A stretch of 64,000 nt of DNA from DATBSL01 sp964561785 (lineage in GTDB: Bacteria > Acidobacteriota > Vicinamibacteria > Fen-336), in contig CAZLRF010000020.1 in the NCBI GenBank assembly GCA_964561785.1, forward strand, positions 19,574 to 83,573. Direction: 5' to 3'. This document shows positions 1 to 7,948 of the stretch, piece after piece. A program made the translations under genes and the position numbers. Below the pieces are notes generated by a model. It did not search any database and had not been told where the DNA came from. It worked only from the letters and a program-made list of their open reading frames with translations. Within the stretch, counting starts at the first letter, position 1. Each line of letters starts with the position of its first letter.

Positions 1-977
1 TTCGCCACCACCCCGACCGCCATGCCGCCGAGGCGGGCGAGGCCGACCACCACGTTCGGCGCGAAGTCCTTCTGCAGCTCGAGGAAGGAGCCGGGGTCGA
101 GCAGACGCGCGAGCACGTCGTGGACGTCGTACGCCCGCCGGGGGTCCTCCGGCACGACGTCCTCGATCCCGCGGTCGTCGACGACCGGCTCCTCGAACGG
201 GCGGTCGGGGGGCGACTCGAGGTTGTTCTGCGGCAGGTACGACAGGAGCAGCTTCACCAGCTCGACCGCCTCGCGGTCGTCGCGCGCGGTGAGGTGGACG
301 TTGCCCGCGACGGCGGCGTGGGCGGTGGCGCCCCCGAGCGCCTCCTCGGTGATCTCCTCGCCGGTCGCGGCGCGGATCACCTCGGGCCCGGCGATGAACA
401 TGTGCGCGGTGCCCTCGACCATGATCAGGAAGTCGGTGAGGGCCGGGGAGTAGGCGGCGCCGCCGGCACAGGGGCCGGCGATCACCGAGATCTGGGGGAC
501 GACGCCGGAGAGCAGCGTGTTGTGGAAGAAGATCTGGCCGTAGCCGGAGAGGGCCTCGACGCCCTCCTGGATACGCGCCCCGCCGCCGTCGTTGAAGCCG
601 ACCACCGGGACGCCGCACTTGAGCGCGGTGCGCAGGCACTCGACGATCTTCGCCGCGTGCAGCGCGCCGACCGCGCCCCCGCCCACGGTGAAGTCCTGCG
701 AGAACGAGAAGACGGCGCGCCCGCCGACCTCGCCCTTGCCGGTCACGACGCCGTCGCCCGGAAGCTCCTTGCCTTCCGCCCGCGCCGCCGCGGAGTGGGC
801 CCACAGGCCGAACTCGACGAAGCTGTCGGGGTCGAACAGCAGGCCGAGCCGCTCCCGGGCGCCGAGCTTGCCGGAGCGGTGCTGCTTCGCGAGCTTGTCC
901 GCTCCGCCCCCGCGGAGCAGCCGCGCCCGCTGCTGGTCGAGCTCGGCGAATCGGTCGGCGGGGGTGGGTGCCTTCAT
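1..977 (-). CDS. acyl-CoA carboxylase, carboxyltransferase (beta) subunit, C-terminally truncated by window edge
   Basis: Biotin-dependent carboxyltransferase of the propionyl-/methylmalonyl-CoA type. It moves a carboxyl group between carboxybiotin and an acyl-CoA in the cytoplasm. The minus-strand frame opens with ATG at 977 (MKAPTPADRFAELDQQRARL) and stays open to base 1, so about 325 residues of the usual 500-530 are present. The crotonase-fold oxyanion motif is visible as GFNDGGGARIQEGV, followed by YSPALTDFLIMVEGTAHMF and a GPEVIRAATGEE segment, all typical of PccB/MmdA subunits. The rest of the gene and any biotin-carboxylase partner lie outside the window. Substrate (propionyl, acetyl or longer acyl-CoA) cannot be decided from this part. 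Confidence 0.9.
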   Translation of the reverse strand, partial: MKAPTPADRFAELDQQRARLLRGGGADKLAKQHRSGKLGARERLGLLFDPDSFVEFGLWAHSAAARAEGKELPGDGVVTGKGEVGGRAVFSFSQDFTVGGGAVGALHAAKIVECLRTALKCGVPVVGFNDGGGARIQEGVEALSGYGQIFFHNTLLSGVVPQISVIAGPCAGGAAYSPALTDFLIMVEGTAHMFIAGPEVIRAATGEEITEEALGGATAHAAVAGNVHLTARDDREAVELVKLLLSYLPQNNLESPPDRPFEEPVVDDRGIEDVVPEDPRRAYDVHDVLARLLDPGSFLELQKDFAPNVVVGLARLGGMAVGVVA

Positions 978-1165
978 GGTCCTCTTTGCTCCGGGGCGAT
1001 GGCCCCGCTCCAGGAGCCGAGCACGGACCGTGCCGGGCCACCGCCGGCCTCCAAACCCGCGAAGTCGACCGCCACGGTCGTTTCCCGGGTCCTCACCCGT
1101 CCGCGCTGCGCAAGAAATGCGCCCGTCCGCCTAAAGGCTTGACGCTCCTGCGGTCACGGGCGAGC

Positions 1166-1513
1166 ATGACCCCCATGAAGAAGACGACGAGTCGAGCCCC
1201 CGCCGCCCACCAGAGGTTCGTCCGCCGGTTTCCGCGACTGGCGAAGGCCTGGGACCTCGTCAACGAGGAGGGCGCCCTGGGGCCGCTCGATGCGAAGACA
1301 CAGCGCCTCGTGAAGCTGGCGATCGGCGTCGGCGCGATGCGGCAGGGCGCCGTGCACGCGGGCGCCCGCAAGGCCCGCGACGCGGGTGCGTCCCTCGCCG
1401 AGATGGAGCAGATCGTGGCGCTCGCCGCGAGCACGGTCGGCTTCCCCGCGGCGGTCGCGGCCTGGGGCTGGGTCCACGACGAGGTGCCCCCGGCGCCGAA
1501 GAAGCGACGCTAG
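1166..1513 (+). CDS. carboxymuconolactone decarboxylase (CMD/AhpD-like) family protein lacking the redox cysteines
   Basis: Small all-helical CMD-fold protein of 115 residues, starting at ATG 1166 (MTPMKKTTSRAP). The core LVKLAIGVGAMRQGAVHAG aligns with the CMD family segment that in AhpD carries the CxxC-x-x-H peroxidase motif. Here no cysteine is present, only the His of AVHAG, followed by KARDAGASLAEMEQIV and a GFPAAVAAW segment typical of the family. It therefore belongs to the cysteine-less CMD subgroup, whose function is unknown to me. A longer frame reaches upstream to 968 but would begin in low-complexity coding-like sequence. Its stop overlaps the stop of the convergent gene by three to four bases (CTAG). 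Confidence 0.75.
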   Translation: MTPMKKTTSRAPAAHQRFVRRFPRLAKAWDLVNEEGALGPLDAKTQRLVKLAIGVGAMRQGAVHAGARKARDAGASLAEMEQIVALAASTVGFPAAVAAWGWVHDEVPPAPKKRR

Positions 1514-2157
1514 TTCAGGCGCAGCTCCAGCCACCGCGCGGTATTGCGCTCGGCCGCCGCGGGCGGGTGGACGACCATGCCCGGCTTGCCGCCGAAGAGG
1601 CCCGAGGCCGAAAGGCGCACCCGCCAGACCGGGCCCGGCAGCTTCGAGCGGCGGATCGCGAACTCGAGGCCGTCCGAGGGGTAGTCGGCCGCCCACGGCG
1701 GCTTGCCCTCTTCCCGCAGGCGGGGGAGGGCGTCCTCGTCCCGCCGGATCTCGTTAGCGTACCAGCCGGAGGTGAGCCCCATCCGCGGCCTGGGCTCGGG
1801 GCCGGCGGGCGGCAGCTCGACCTCGTAGAGGGCGTAAGACACGTGGAGCTTCCGGATCGGCCCGTCGGGCACGGCCAGCGAGAGCTCCGACGGCCCGATG
1901 CCGCTCCGCCCCCGCACGCCGACGAAGACGACCCCCCGGTGCTCCTTGACGTGCAGCGAGATCTCGTCGTTCACGTCGACTCGACGGGCGTCGTCCCACT
2001 CGCCCGGGCTGAACGTCCCGTCGGTGACGACGGGCGCCCCGTCGCCTCGCGGGACATCGACCGGCCCCGGGTCGGCCTGCGGCGACGTCTGGGCCCCGGC
2101 GGCTCCCTGGCCGGCCAGGAGAACGGTCGCGACGGACAGCACGAGCATCGAGCGCAT
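1510..2157 (-). CDS. exported protein with CBM9/DOMON-like beta-sandwich domain
   Basis: Predicted 215-residue secreted or periplasmic protein. Start ATG 2157 gives MRSMLVLSVATVLLAGQGAAG, a clear Sec signal peptide with likely cleavage after AQT or GAQ. The segment DGTFSPGEWDDARRVDVND, followed by beta-strand-rich VVFVGVRGRSG, resembles carbohydrate-binding family 9-like domains seen in many exported Acidobacteriota proteins. The C-terminus SDGLEFAIRRSKL...VWRVRLSASGLFG fits the same fold. No catalytic motif is visible. It is last in a probable minus-strand run GNAT-YoaP / YdjM-like / this gene, with a 101-base gap to its upstream neighbour. Ligand unknown. Confidence 0.6.
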   Translation of the reverse strand: MRSMLVLSVATVLLAGQGAAGAQTSPQADPGPVDVPRGDGAPVVTDGTFSPGEWDDARRVDVNDEISLHVKEHRGVVFVGVRGRSGIGPSELSLAVPDGPIRKLHVSYALYEVELPPAGPEPRPRMGLTSGWYANEIRRDEDALPRLREEGKPPWAADYPSDGLEFAIRRSKLPGPVWRVRLSASGLFGGKPGMVVHPPAAAERNTARWLELRLN

Positions 2158-2258
2158 GGCCCCTCCCGGTGGGGGCGGATGGAATTCGCGTCTGCCCTCG
2201 ATAGAGTACGAGGTCGGCGCGGCGCCGGTTCGCCGCGAGCTCGGGGAGCGCGGCGGGC

Positions 2259-3164
2259 TCAGGCCGCCGCACCGCCCGCGGAGCGGCCCGGCGGCCGCGC
2301 GGGGCGCAGCCACACCGCGGCCAGGAGCAGGAGCCCGAGGTAGCTCGGCCAGTCGCGGCCCTGGCGGTGCTCGACGAGGCGATCCGCGCGCAGCACGTCG
2401 GGCGCGAGGAAGGTGCCGTAGAGCGACACCGTCGCGTCGCGCGCGGGGAGCGCGCCGGTCGCCCGCACCCGCTCGCCCGTCCAGAGGCGGATGAACCCGC
2501 CCGCCGGCGTGGTCTCGAAGGCGGTCCGGTCGAGGCCGACCGTACGTCCGACCCGCGTCTCGACGTCCCGAAGCGTCTTCACCGAGTAGCTGTCGGAAGC
2601 CTCGACCGCTCCGAGGAAGGGGAGTGGGAACAGGAAGTAGAGGCCGAGGAGGGCGCCCGCGGCGGCGAGGCGGGGCGGGTGCAGGTCGAGCGCCGCCCGG
2701 GGCGGGTGCCGCCGCACGATCTCCCAGGCCAGGAGGAGCGCGCCGGCGACCGTCAGGACCCCGTACACCGGGCTCCCCCCCGGCAGCAGGTCGAAGCTCG
2801 TCATGCGCCAGGAGAACGGCGCGAGGAGGTGGACCCCGTTGCCCCACTTGACCTCGGTCGCGTCGAGCAGGAGGTGGAGGAGGGCGTTCGCGCCGAGGAC
2901 GGCGAAGGCGAGCCGAGGTGCAGCGGCGAGCGCGGCGAGCGCGGCGCACAGCAGCAGCGTGCCCGCGAGGGAGGCCTGCGCCATCGTGAAGAGGCGAAGG
3001 TCGAACGTGTCGGCCGGGACACCGAGGCCGACCACCGCCCGCCGGAGGATCCACGGCACGTCGGGGAGGAGGCAGCCCAGGTAGATCCACCGCGGGTCGA
3101 TGCGCCGCCACAGAGCGCGGCTCGCGGCCCCCTGGGCGGCGAAGTGGACGAGGGTGTTCGGCAC
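2259..3164 (-). CDS. YdjM-like membrane-bound metal-dependent hydrolase
   Basis: Polytopic inner-membrane protein of 301 residues starting at GTG 3164 (VPNTLVHFAAQGAAS). The N-terminal pattern NTLVHF, then YLGCLLPDVPWIL, then NALLHLLLDATEVKWGNG places His and Asp residues where the YdjM/LexA-regulated membrane metal-dependent hydrolase family (DUF457-like) has its HxxxD/HxxxD signatures. Several hydrophobic helices follow (about residues 95-180 and near the C-terminus). The start is only 20 bases downstream of the GNAT-YoaP stop, so they are probably co-transcribed. Substrate is not known; the family assignment is from motifs only. A GTG start is chosen because upstream extension only continues the GNAT shadow frame. 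Confidence 0.65.
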   Translation of the reverse strand: MPNTLVHFAAQGAASRALWRRIDPRWIYLGCLLPDVPWILRRAVVGLGVPADTFDLRLFTMAQASLAGTLLLCAALAALAAAPRLAFAVLGANALLHLLLDATEVKWGNGVHLLAPFSWRMTSFDLLPGGSPVYGVLTVAGALLLAWEIVRRHPPRAALDLHPPRLAAAGALLGLYFLFPLPFLGAVEASDSYSVKTLRDVETRVGRTVGLDRTAFETTPAGGFIRLWTGERVRATGALPARDATVSLYGTFLAPDVLRADRLVEHRQGRDWPSYLGLLLLAAVWLRPARPPGRSAGGAAA

Positions 3165-3184
3165 GGGCCTCGATCGTAGCCCGG

Positions 3185-3973
3185 CTAGGAGGCCCGCGCG
3201 AGGCGCTTGCGGACGATCTTCCGGAGCCTCTCCGGCGAGATCGGCGGTCCCGTCATCACCTGCTTCCCGTCGACGAAGAGCGCGTCGGCCAGGCCCCACT
3301 CGGCGACGGCGGCGTGCTCGGCGGTGTCGACCTCGCGGAAGTCCACGCGGTCGCCGAGCTCGGTGGCCACCCGGCGGGCGCGCTCGGCGGTCACGACGCC
3401 CGCCGTGCACCAGCCGTTCACGAAGCAGGTCACGCTCACGCGGCCGGGCGTCGTCTCGACCGGCTTCGCCGTCCGCGGGAAGAAGCGCGGCGGCCGGGCG
3501 TCCGCGCCGAACGGCTTCCAGACGAGCGAGGCGATCCCGTTCCGCTCGGCCGTGCGGTAGCCGTGCCGCTTGTAGAAGGAGGCCCGCATCCAGAAGGGGA
3601 GCCACAGGCCCCAGGCCGCCATGCCCTTCGCCCCGCGGGCGCGCGCGTCGTCCTCCGCCGCGGCGAGGAGTGCCCGACCCATGCCCCGCCCCTGATAGTT
3701 GCCCCGCCCGGTCCGGTGCCCGTGCACCCAGATGCAGGGGACGAAGAAGAGCCCCTCGCCGTCCACCGTCGACTCCTCGATGGGCAGGTACTGGATCATC
3801 CCGCCCGGCGTCCCCGCGTCGTCGAGGGCGAGCTTCACCCGCAGGCCGCGCGGGGTGAACCGCTCGACCCACCGGCGCCGGCGGTCGGCGGCCTCCCTCA
3901 CGTCGTCGGGCCAGTCCTCGAGGCACTGGCAGAAGACCGGCTTGGTCGTCTCGTCGAGGTCCACGATGCGCAT
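3185..3973 (-). CDS. GNAT acetyltransferase fused to a YoaP/thioredoxin-like domain
   Basis: 262-residue cytoplasmic protein. Residues about 1-160 form a GNAT fold with the acetyl-CoA pyrophosphate loop around GRGMGRALLAAAEDDARA and the late element ASFYKRHGYRT. Residues about 175-262 (VSVTCFVNGWCTAGVVTAER...ALFVDGKQVMTG) look like the small thioredoxin-like YoaP domain, including a C-x5-C spacing (CFVNGWC) rather than CxxC. The combination matches the YoaP-type architecture known from Bacillus. Acceptor substrate unknown; an amino-group or thiol-linked acetylation or detoxification role is inference. It is first in a minus-strand run with the YdjM-like gene. Confidence 0.75.
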   Translation of the reverse strand: MRIVDLDETTKPVFCQCLEDWPDDVREAADRRRRWVERFTPRGLRVKLALDDAGTPGGMIQYLPIEESTVDGEGLFFVPCIWVHGHRTGRGNYQGRGMGRALLAAAEDDARARGAKGMAAWGLWLPFWMRASFYKRHGYRTAERNGIASLVWKPFGADARPPRFFPRTAKPVETTPGRVSVTCFVNGWCTAGVVTAERARRVATELGDRVDFREVDTAEHAAVAEWGLADALFVDGKQVMTGPPISPERLRKIVRKRLARAS

Positions 3974-4033
3974 CGGAACCTCCCCCGTCCCGTCATAGAC
4001 CCTCCCGAGGCTCGGCGCAAGGGGGAAAGGCGG

Positions 4034-4039
4034 TATCCT
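4034..4039 (+). promoter_or_regulatory. candidate -10 element (TATCCT) of the MFS gene, leaderless arrangement
   Basis: TATCCT ends eight bases before the ATG at 4048. A normal start-site distance would place the transcript 5' end at or within two bases of the start codon. No good -35 hexamer is visible 17-18 bases upstream, so this is only a candidate. Confidence 0.35.
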
Positions 4040-4047
4040 CCGGCCCG

Positions 4048-5283
4048 ATGCCCTCCCCCGCGCGCACCGCGTGGCTCGTCGTCGTCCTGCTGCTCCCGGT
4101 CGCTCTCCTCAACTACCTCGACCGGCAGATGCTCGCGGCGATGAAGTTCTCGGTGATGGGCGACATCCCCACGATCGGCACCGAGGCGAACTGGGGGCGG
4201 ATGCTCGGGCAGTTCAAGTGGGTGTACGCGCTGCTGAGCCCCGTGGGCGGGTACCTCGCCGACCGCTACAGTCGCCGGGCCGTCATCTGCGCGAGTCTCT
4301 TCGTCTGGTCGGCGGTGACCTGGGCCACGGGCCACGTCACGACGTACGAGGGCCTCTTGTGGACCCGCTCGCTCATGGGCACGAGCGAGGCGTTCTACAT
4401 CCCCGCCGCCCTCGCCCTCATCACCGACTACCACACCGGGCGGACCCGCTCGCGGGCGGTGGGCCTGCACCAGACGGCGATCTACCTCGGCGTCATCGCG
4501 GGCGGCTTCGCCGGCTACGTGGCCGACAGCTCCCTCGGCTGGCGCTTCGCCTTCGACCTGTCGGGCCTCGTCGGGATGGCCTACGCGCTCCCGCTCGCGC
4601 TCCTGCTGCGCGAGCCGCCCGCCCGGGCCGCCGCCGCGCGCGGGGGCTCCCCCCTCGGGGCCGTCCGCGAGCTCCTGGGCAACGGCTCCTTCCTCCTCAT
4701 GGTGGCGTACTTCACCCTGCCCGCCCTCGCGGGCTGGGTGGTGCGCGACTGGATGCCGGCGATACTCAAGCAGCAGTTCGGGATCAGCCAGGGGCTCGCC
4801 GGCGTGTCGGCGACCCTGTACTGGCAGGTCGCGGCCATCCTCGGCGCCGCCCTCGGCGGGGTCCTCGCCGACCGCTGGATGCGGCGGAGCGACCGCGGGC
4901 GTATCCTGACGAGCGCGATCGGCATGTCCCTCATTGCCCCCGCGATCCTCGGCATGGGCCAGGCGGGCACCCTCGCCGTGGCGGTGGGGTTCCTCGTCTT
5001 GTTCGGCCTCGGCTGGGGCTTCTTCGACTCGAACAACATGCCGATCCTCTGCCAGGTCGTGCGGGGCGACCTGAGGGCCACCGGCTACGGCCTCATGAAC
5101 ATGGTCAGCATCAGCTTCGGCGGCTTCGCCGACTGGGGCTTCGGGGCGCTGCGCGACGCGCGGTTGCCGCTCCGGACGATCTTCGGCGTCTTCGCCCTCG
5201 CCGCCTTCCTGTCGATCGGCCTCGTCCTCCTCGTCCGCCCGCGCCCGGAGCTCCTCGACCGCGCGGCGGAGGCCCGTCCGTGA
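4048..5283 (+). CDS. MFS transporter (organic anion/sugar acid type)
   Basis: 411-residue integral inner-membrane permease of the major facilitator superfamily with about 12 hydrophobic segments. The first helix is followed by LNYLDRQMLAAMK, and the loop between helices 2 and 3 is GGYLADRYSRRAVI, the classic MFS motif A. A second half-repeat is visible (ALGGVLADRWMRRSDRGRI). The family resembles anion:cation/hexuronate-type symporters. It is the first gene of a four-gene plus-strand cluster with a sialate-lyase-like aldolase, an ILVBL-like ThDP enzyme and a saccharopine-dehydrogenase-like protein, so it probably imports their substrate. The next gene starts inside its stop codon (GTGA). Confidence 0.85.
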   Translation: MPSPARTAWLVVVLLLPVALLNYLDRQMLAAMKFSVMGDIPTIGTEANWGRMLGQFKWVYALLSPVGGYLADRYSRRAVICASLFVWSAVTWATGHVTTYEGLLWTRSLMGTSEAFYIPAALALITDYHTGRTRSRAVGLHQTAIYLGVIAGGFAGYVADSSLGWRFAFDLSGLVGMAYALPLALLLREPPARAAAARGGSPLGAVRELLGNGSFLLMVAYFTLPALAGWVVRDWMPAILKQQFGISQGLAGVSATLYWQVAAILGAALGGVLADRWMRRSDRGRILTSAIGMSLIAPAILGMGQAGTLAVAVGFLVLFGLGWGFFDSNNMPILCQVVRGDLRATGYGLMNMVSISFGGFADWGFGALRDARLPLRTIFGVFALAAFLSIGLVLLVRPRPELLDRAAEARP

Positions 5284-6206
5284 GGCCCGCCCGCCCCCTC
5301 GAGGGGCTCGTGGCGGCCGTCCACACGCCCTTCCGCGCCGACGGCACGATGCGCCTCGACGCCGTGGAGATCCAGGCCGCCCACCTGGCGCGGAGCGGCG
5401 TCGCCCTCGCCTTCGTGGGCGGGACCACCGGCGAGTTCGCCTCGCTCAGCCTCGAGGAGCGTCGCGCGCTCGGCCGGCGCTGGCTGGAGGTGGCCCCCGG
5501 CCACGGGCTCGGCGTGGTCGTCCACGTCGGCGCGAGCGCTCTCGCCGACGCGCGGACCCTCGCGGCGGACGCGGAGGCGTACGGCGCGCTCGCGATCGCC
5601 GCGATCGCGCCGAGCTACTTCAAGCCGGCGGACCTCGACGCGCTCGTCGCGTGCAGCGCGGAGGCGGCGGCGGCAGCCCCCGGGACCCCCTTCTACTACT
5701 ACGACGTCCCCTCGCTCACCGGCGTCTCGTTCTCCATGCCCGACTACCTCGAGGCGGCGAGGGGGCGGGTCCCCACCCTCGCCGGGCTCAAGTTCTCGCA
5801 GCCCGACCTGCTCGCCTACCAGCTGTGCCTGCAGGCGGGCGGCGGCGCCTTCGACGTCCCGTTCGGCGTCGACGAGTGGCTGCTCGCCGCGCTCGCCCTC
5901 GGAGCGCGCGGGGCGGTGGGGAGCACCTACAACTTCGCCGCGCCCGTCGCGCGGCGCCTGCTGCGCGCCTTCGAGTCGGGGGACCTCCACGCGGCCCGAG
6001 AGGAGCAGCTGCGCCTCGCGCGGCTCGTCCGCCTGCTCGCGGGCTTCGGCTACCTGGGCGCGGCGAAGGCGACGATGGCGCTCGTCGGGGTCGACGTCGG
6101 CCCCCCGCGGCTGCCGAGCCGCGGCCTCGCGCCCGACCGCGTCGGCGCGCTGCGCGAGGGCCTCGCCCGCCTCGGCTTCTTCGAGTGGATCGCGGATGGG
6201 CGCTAG
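5280..6206 (+). CDS. N-acetylneuraminate lyase-like aldolase (DapA/NanA superfamily, eukaryotic NPL-like)
   Basis: 308-residue class I aldolase, GTG start at 5280 overlapping the MFS stop. TIM-barrel DHDPS/NAL family features are present: GGTTGEF (residues about 47-53) for carboxylate binding, PFYYYDVP with the catalytic Tyr cluster (139-141), and the Schiff-base Lys171 in LAGLKFSQPDL. The later segments FGVDEWLLAALALGARGAVGSTYN and GPPRLP match, from memory, animal-type N-acetylneuraminate lyase (NPL) more closely than E. coli NanA. The expected reaction is reversible cleavage of a 2-keto-3-deoxy sugar acid to pyruvate plus an aldehyde. Sialic acid itself is not proven: no nanE, nanK or sialidase is nearby. 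The 3' end overlaps the next gene by 11 bases. Confidence 0.8.
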   Translation: MRPARPLEGLVAAVHTPFRADGTMRLDAVEIQAAHLARSGVALAFVGGTTGEFASLSLEERRALGRRWLEVAPGHGLGVVVHVGASALADARTLAADAEAYGALAIAAIAPSYFKPADLDALVACSAEAAAAAPGTPFYYYDVPSLTGVSFSMPDYLEAARGRVPTLAGLKFSQPDLLAYQLCLQAGGGAFDVPFGVDEWLLAALALGARGAVGSTYNFAAPVARRLLRAFESGDLHAAREEQLRLARLVRLLAGFGYLGAAKATMALVGVDVGPPRLPSRGLAPDRVGALREGLARLGFFEWIADGR

Positions 6207-7941
6207 CGGGAGCGGGGGGGACCGGGTCGCGGACGTCCTCGTCCGCCAGGGGGTGCGCTTCCTGTTCACCCTGTGCGGGGGGCACATCTCGCCCGTCCTC
6301 GTCTCGGCGAAGGCGCGCGGGATCCGCGTCGTCGACACGCGGCACGAGGCGACCGCGGTCTTCGCCGCCGACGCGGTGGCGCGCCTGACCGGCGTCCCCG
6401 GCGTCGCCGCGGTCACCGCCGGCCCCGGCGTCACCAATACGATGACCGCGCTCGAGAACGCCCGGATGGCCCAGTCGCCGCTCGTGCTCCTCGGGGGCGC
6501 GACGGCCACGCTCCTGCGCGGGCGCGGGGCGCTGCAGGACATCGACCAGATGGCCCTCGTCCGCCCGCGCGTGAAGCAGGCGCGCCGCCTCACCCGCTTG
6601 CGGGAGATCGCGCCCGCGCTCGACGAGGCCTTCCGCGTCTGCCGCGAGGGGGTGCCGGGACCGGTGTTCCTCGAGCTGCCGGTCGACCTCCTGTACCCCG
6701 AGGCGACCGTGCGCGAGTGGTACGGAGCGAAGGCGGGGCGCGAGGCGCGAACGCTCGGCGAGAAGGCCCGACGGTGGTACGTCGGCCGGCACCTCGATCG
6801 CCTCTTTGGCGGAAGGATCGCGGAAGCGGGACCACCCGCGAGCGTGCCCGCGCCGGAGCCGGACGAAGCGCGCGTGAGGCGGGCGGCGGCGCTCCTCGCC
6901 CGGGCCGAGCGGCCGGTCCTCCTCGTCGGCTCGCAGGCGCTGCTGAGCGTGGCCGAGACCGGGGCGCTCGCCGAGGCCGTGCGGGCCCTCGGCGTGCCGG
7001 TCTTCCTCTCGGGGATGGCGCGCGGGCTGCTCGGGGCGGGCGATCCGCTCCAGGCGCGCCACCGGCGCAAGGAGGCCCTGCGCGAGGCGGACCTCGTCGT
7101 CCTCGCCGGGGTGCCGTGCGACTTCCGGCTCGACTACGGGGCCCACATCCCGCGTCGGGCCGCCGTCGTCTCGGCGAACCGCAGCCCCGACGAGATCGCC
7201 AAGAACCGCCGCCCGACCCTCGCCGTCCCCGGGGCGCCGGAGCTTCTGCTGCGCGCGCTGGCGCGCCTCGCGCCCTCTCCGCGGGCGCGGTGGGGCGCCT
7301 GGAGGGAGGCCCTGCGGGCCCGCGACGCGGCCCGCGACGCCGAGATCGCCGCGGAGGCGGCCGCGGACTCGCCGGGCGGGATCAACCCGCTGCGCGTGCT
7401 GCGCGCGCTCGATGCCGTGCTCGCCGAGGACAGCGTGGTCGTGGCCGACGGCGGGGACTTCGTCGCGACGGCCTCCTACATCCTGCGGCCGCGCCGAGCG
7501 CTCTCCTGGCTCGACCCCGGCCCGTTCGGCACGCTCGGCGTCGGCGCGGGCTTCGCCCTCGGCGCGAAGCTCGTGCGACCGGGGGCCGACGTGTGGGTCG
7601 TGTTCGGCGACGGCTCGTTCGGCTACTCCCTCGCCGAGACGGACACCTTCGCCCGGCACCGCCTCGGCGTCGTGTCCCTCGTCGGCAACGACGCCGGCTG
7701 GACCCAGATCGCCCGCGACCAGCGGGAGATCCTGGGGGACGAGGTCGGCACGGTGCTCGCCTCCGCGGACTACGAGCGCGCGGCGGAGGGCCTCGGGGCG
7801 CGCGGGATCGCCCTCTCCGCCCCCGAGGGGATCGAGGCCGCCCTCGCCGAGGCCGTGGCGGCCGCGCGCGCGGGGCGTCCCGTCTGCGTCAACGCCCGGA
7901 TCGGAAGGACCGACTTCCGCAAGGGCTCGATCTCGATGTGA
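6196..7941 (+). CDS. thiamine-diphosphate enzyme, ILVBL/2-hydroxyacyl-CoA lyase-like
   Basis: 581-residue ThDP enzyme of the acetolactate synthase superfamily. The N-terminal Pyr domain has Glu51 in VDTRHEATAVFAADA for cofactor activation. The C-terminal PP domain has the Mg/ThDP motif GDGSFGYS...GNDAGW. Distinctive strings such as FTLCGGHISPVLV, AVTAGPGVTNT, MARGLLGAGDPL, DGGDFVATASYIL and the C-terminal IGRTDFRKGSI closely resemble human ILVBL (HACL2), not bacterial IlvB, as I recall them. A C-C lyase or ligase acting on 2-hydroxyacyl substrates is the likely activity. No IlvN-type small subunit is nearby. It overlaps the upstream aldolase gene and is followed seven bases later by a reductase-like gene. 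Confidence 0.85.
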   Translation: MGASGSGGDRVADVLVRQGVRFLFTLCGGHISPVLVSAKARGIRVVDTRHEATAVFAADAVARLTGVPGVAAVTAGPGVTNTMTALENARMAQSPLVLLGGATATLLRGRGALQDIDQMALVRPRVKQARRLTRLREIAPALDEAFRVCREGVPGPVFLELPVDLLYPEATVREWYGAKAGREARTLGEKARRWYVGRHLDRLFGGRIAEAGPPASVPAPEPDEARVRRAAALLARAERPVLLVGSQALLSVAETGALAEAVRALGVPVFLSGMARGLLGAGDPLQARHRRKEALREADLVVLAGVPCDFRLDYGAHIPRRAAVVSANRSPDEIAKNRRPTLAVPGAPELLLRALARLAPSPRARWGAWREALRARDAARDAEIAAEAAADSPGGINPLRVLRALDAVLAEDSVVVADGGDFVATASYILRPRRALSWLDPGPFGTLGVGAGFALGAKLVRPGADVWVVFGDGSFGYSLAETDTFARHRLGVVSLVGNDAGWTQIARDQREILGDEVGTVLASADYERAAEGLGARGIALSAPEGIEAALAEAVAAARAGRPVCVNARIGRTDFRKGSISM

Positions 7942-7948
7942 GGCCTCG

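Noticed and set aside
1139..1168. TTGACG upstream of the CMD gene as a -35 box.
   Set aside because: With 17-18 bases spacing the -10 would be AGCATG, overlapping the start codon and matching poorly.
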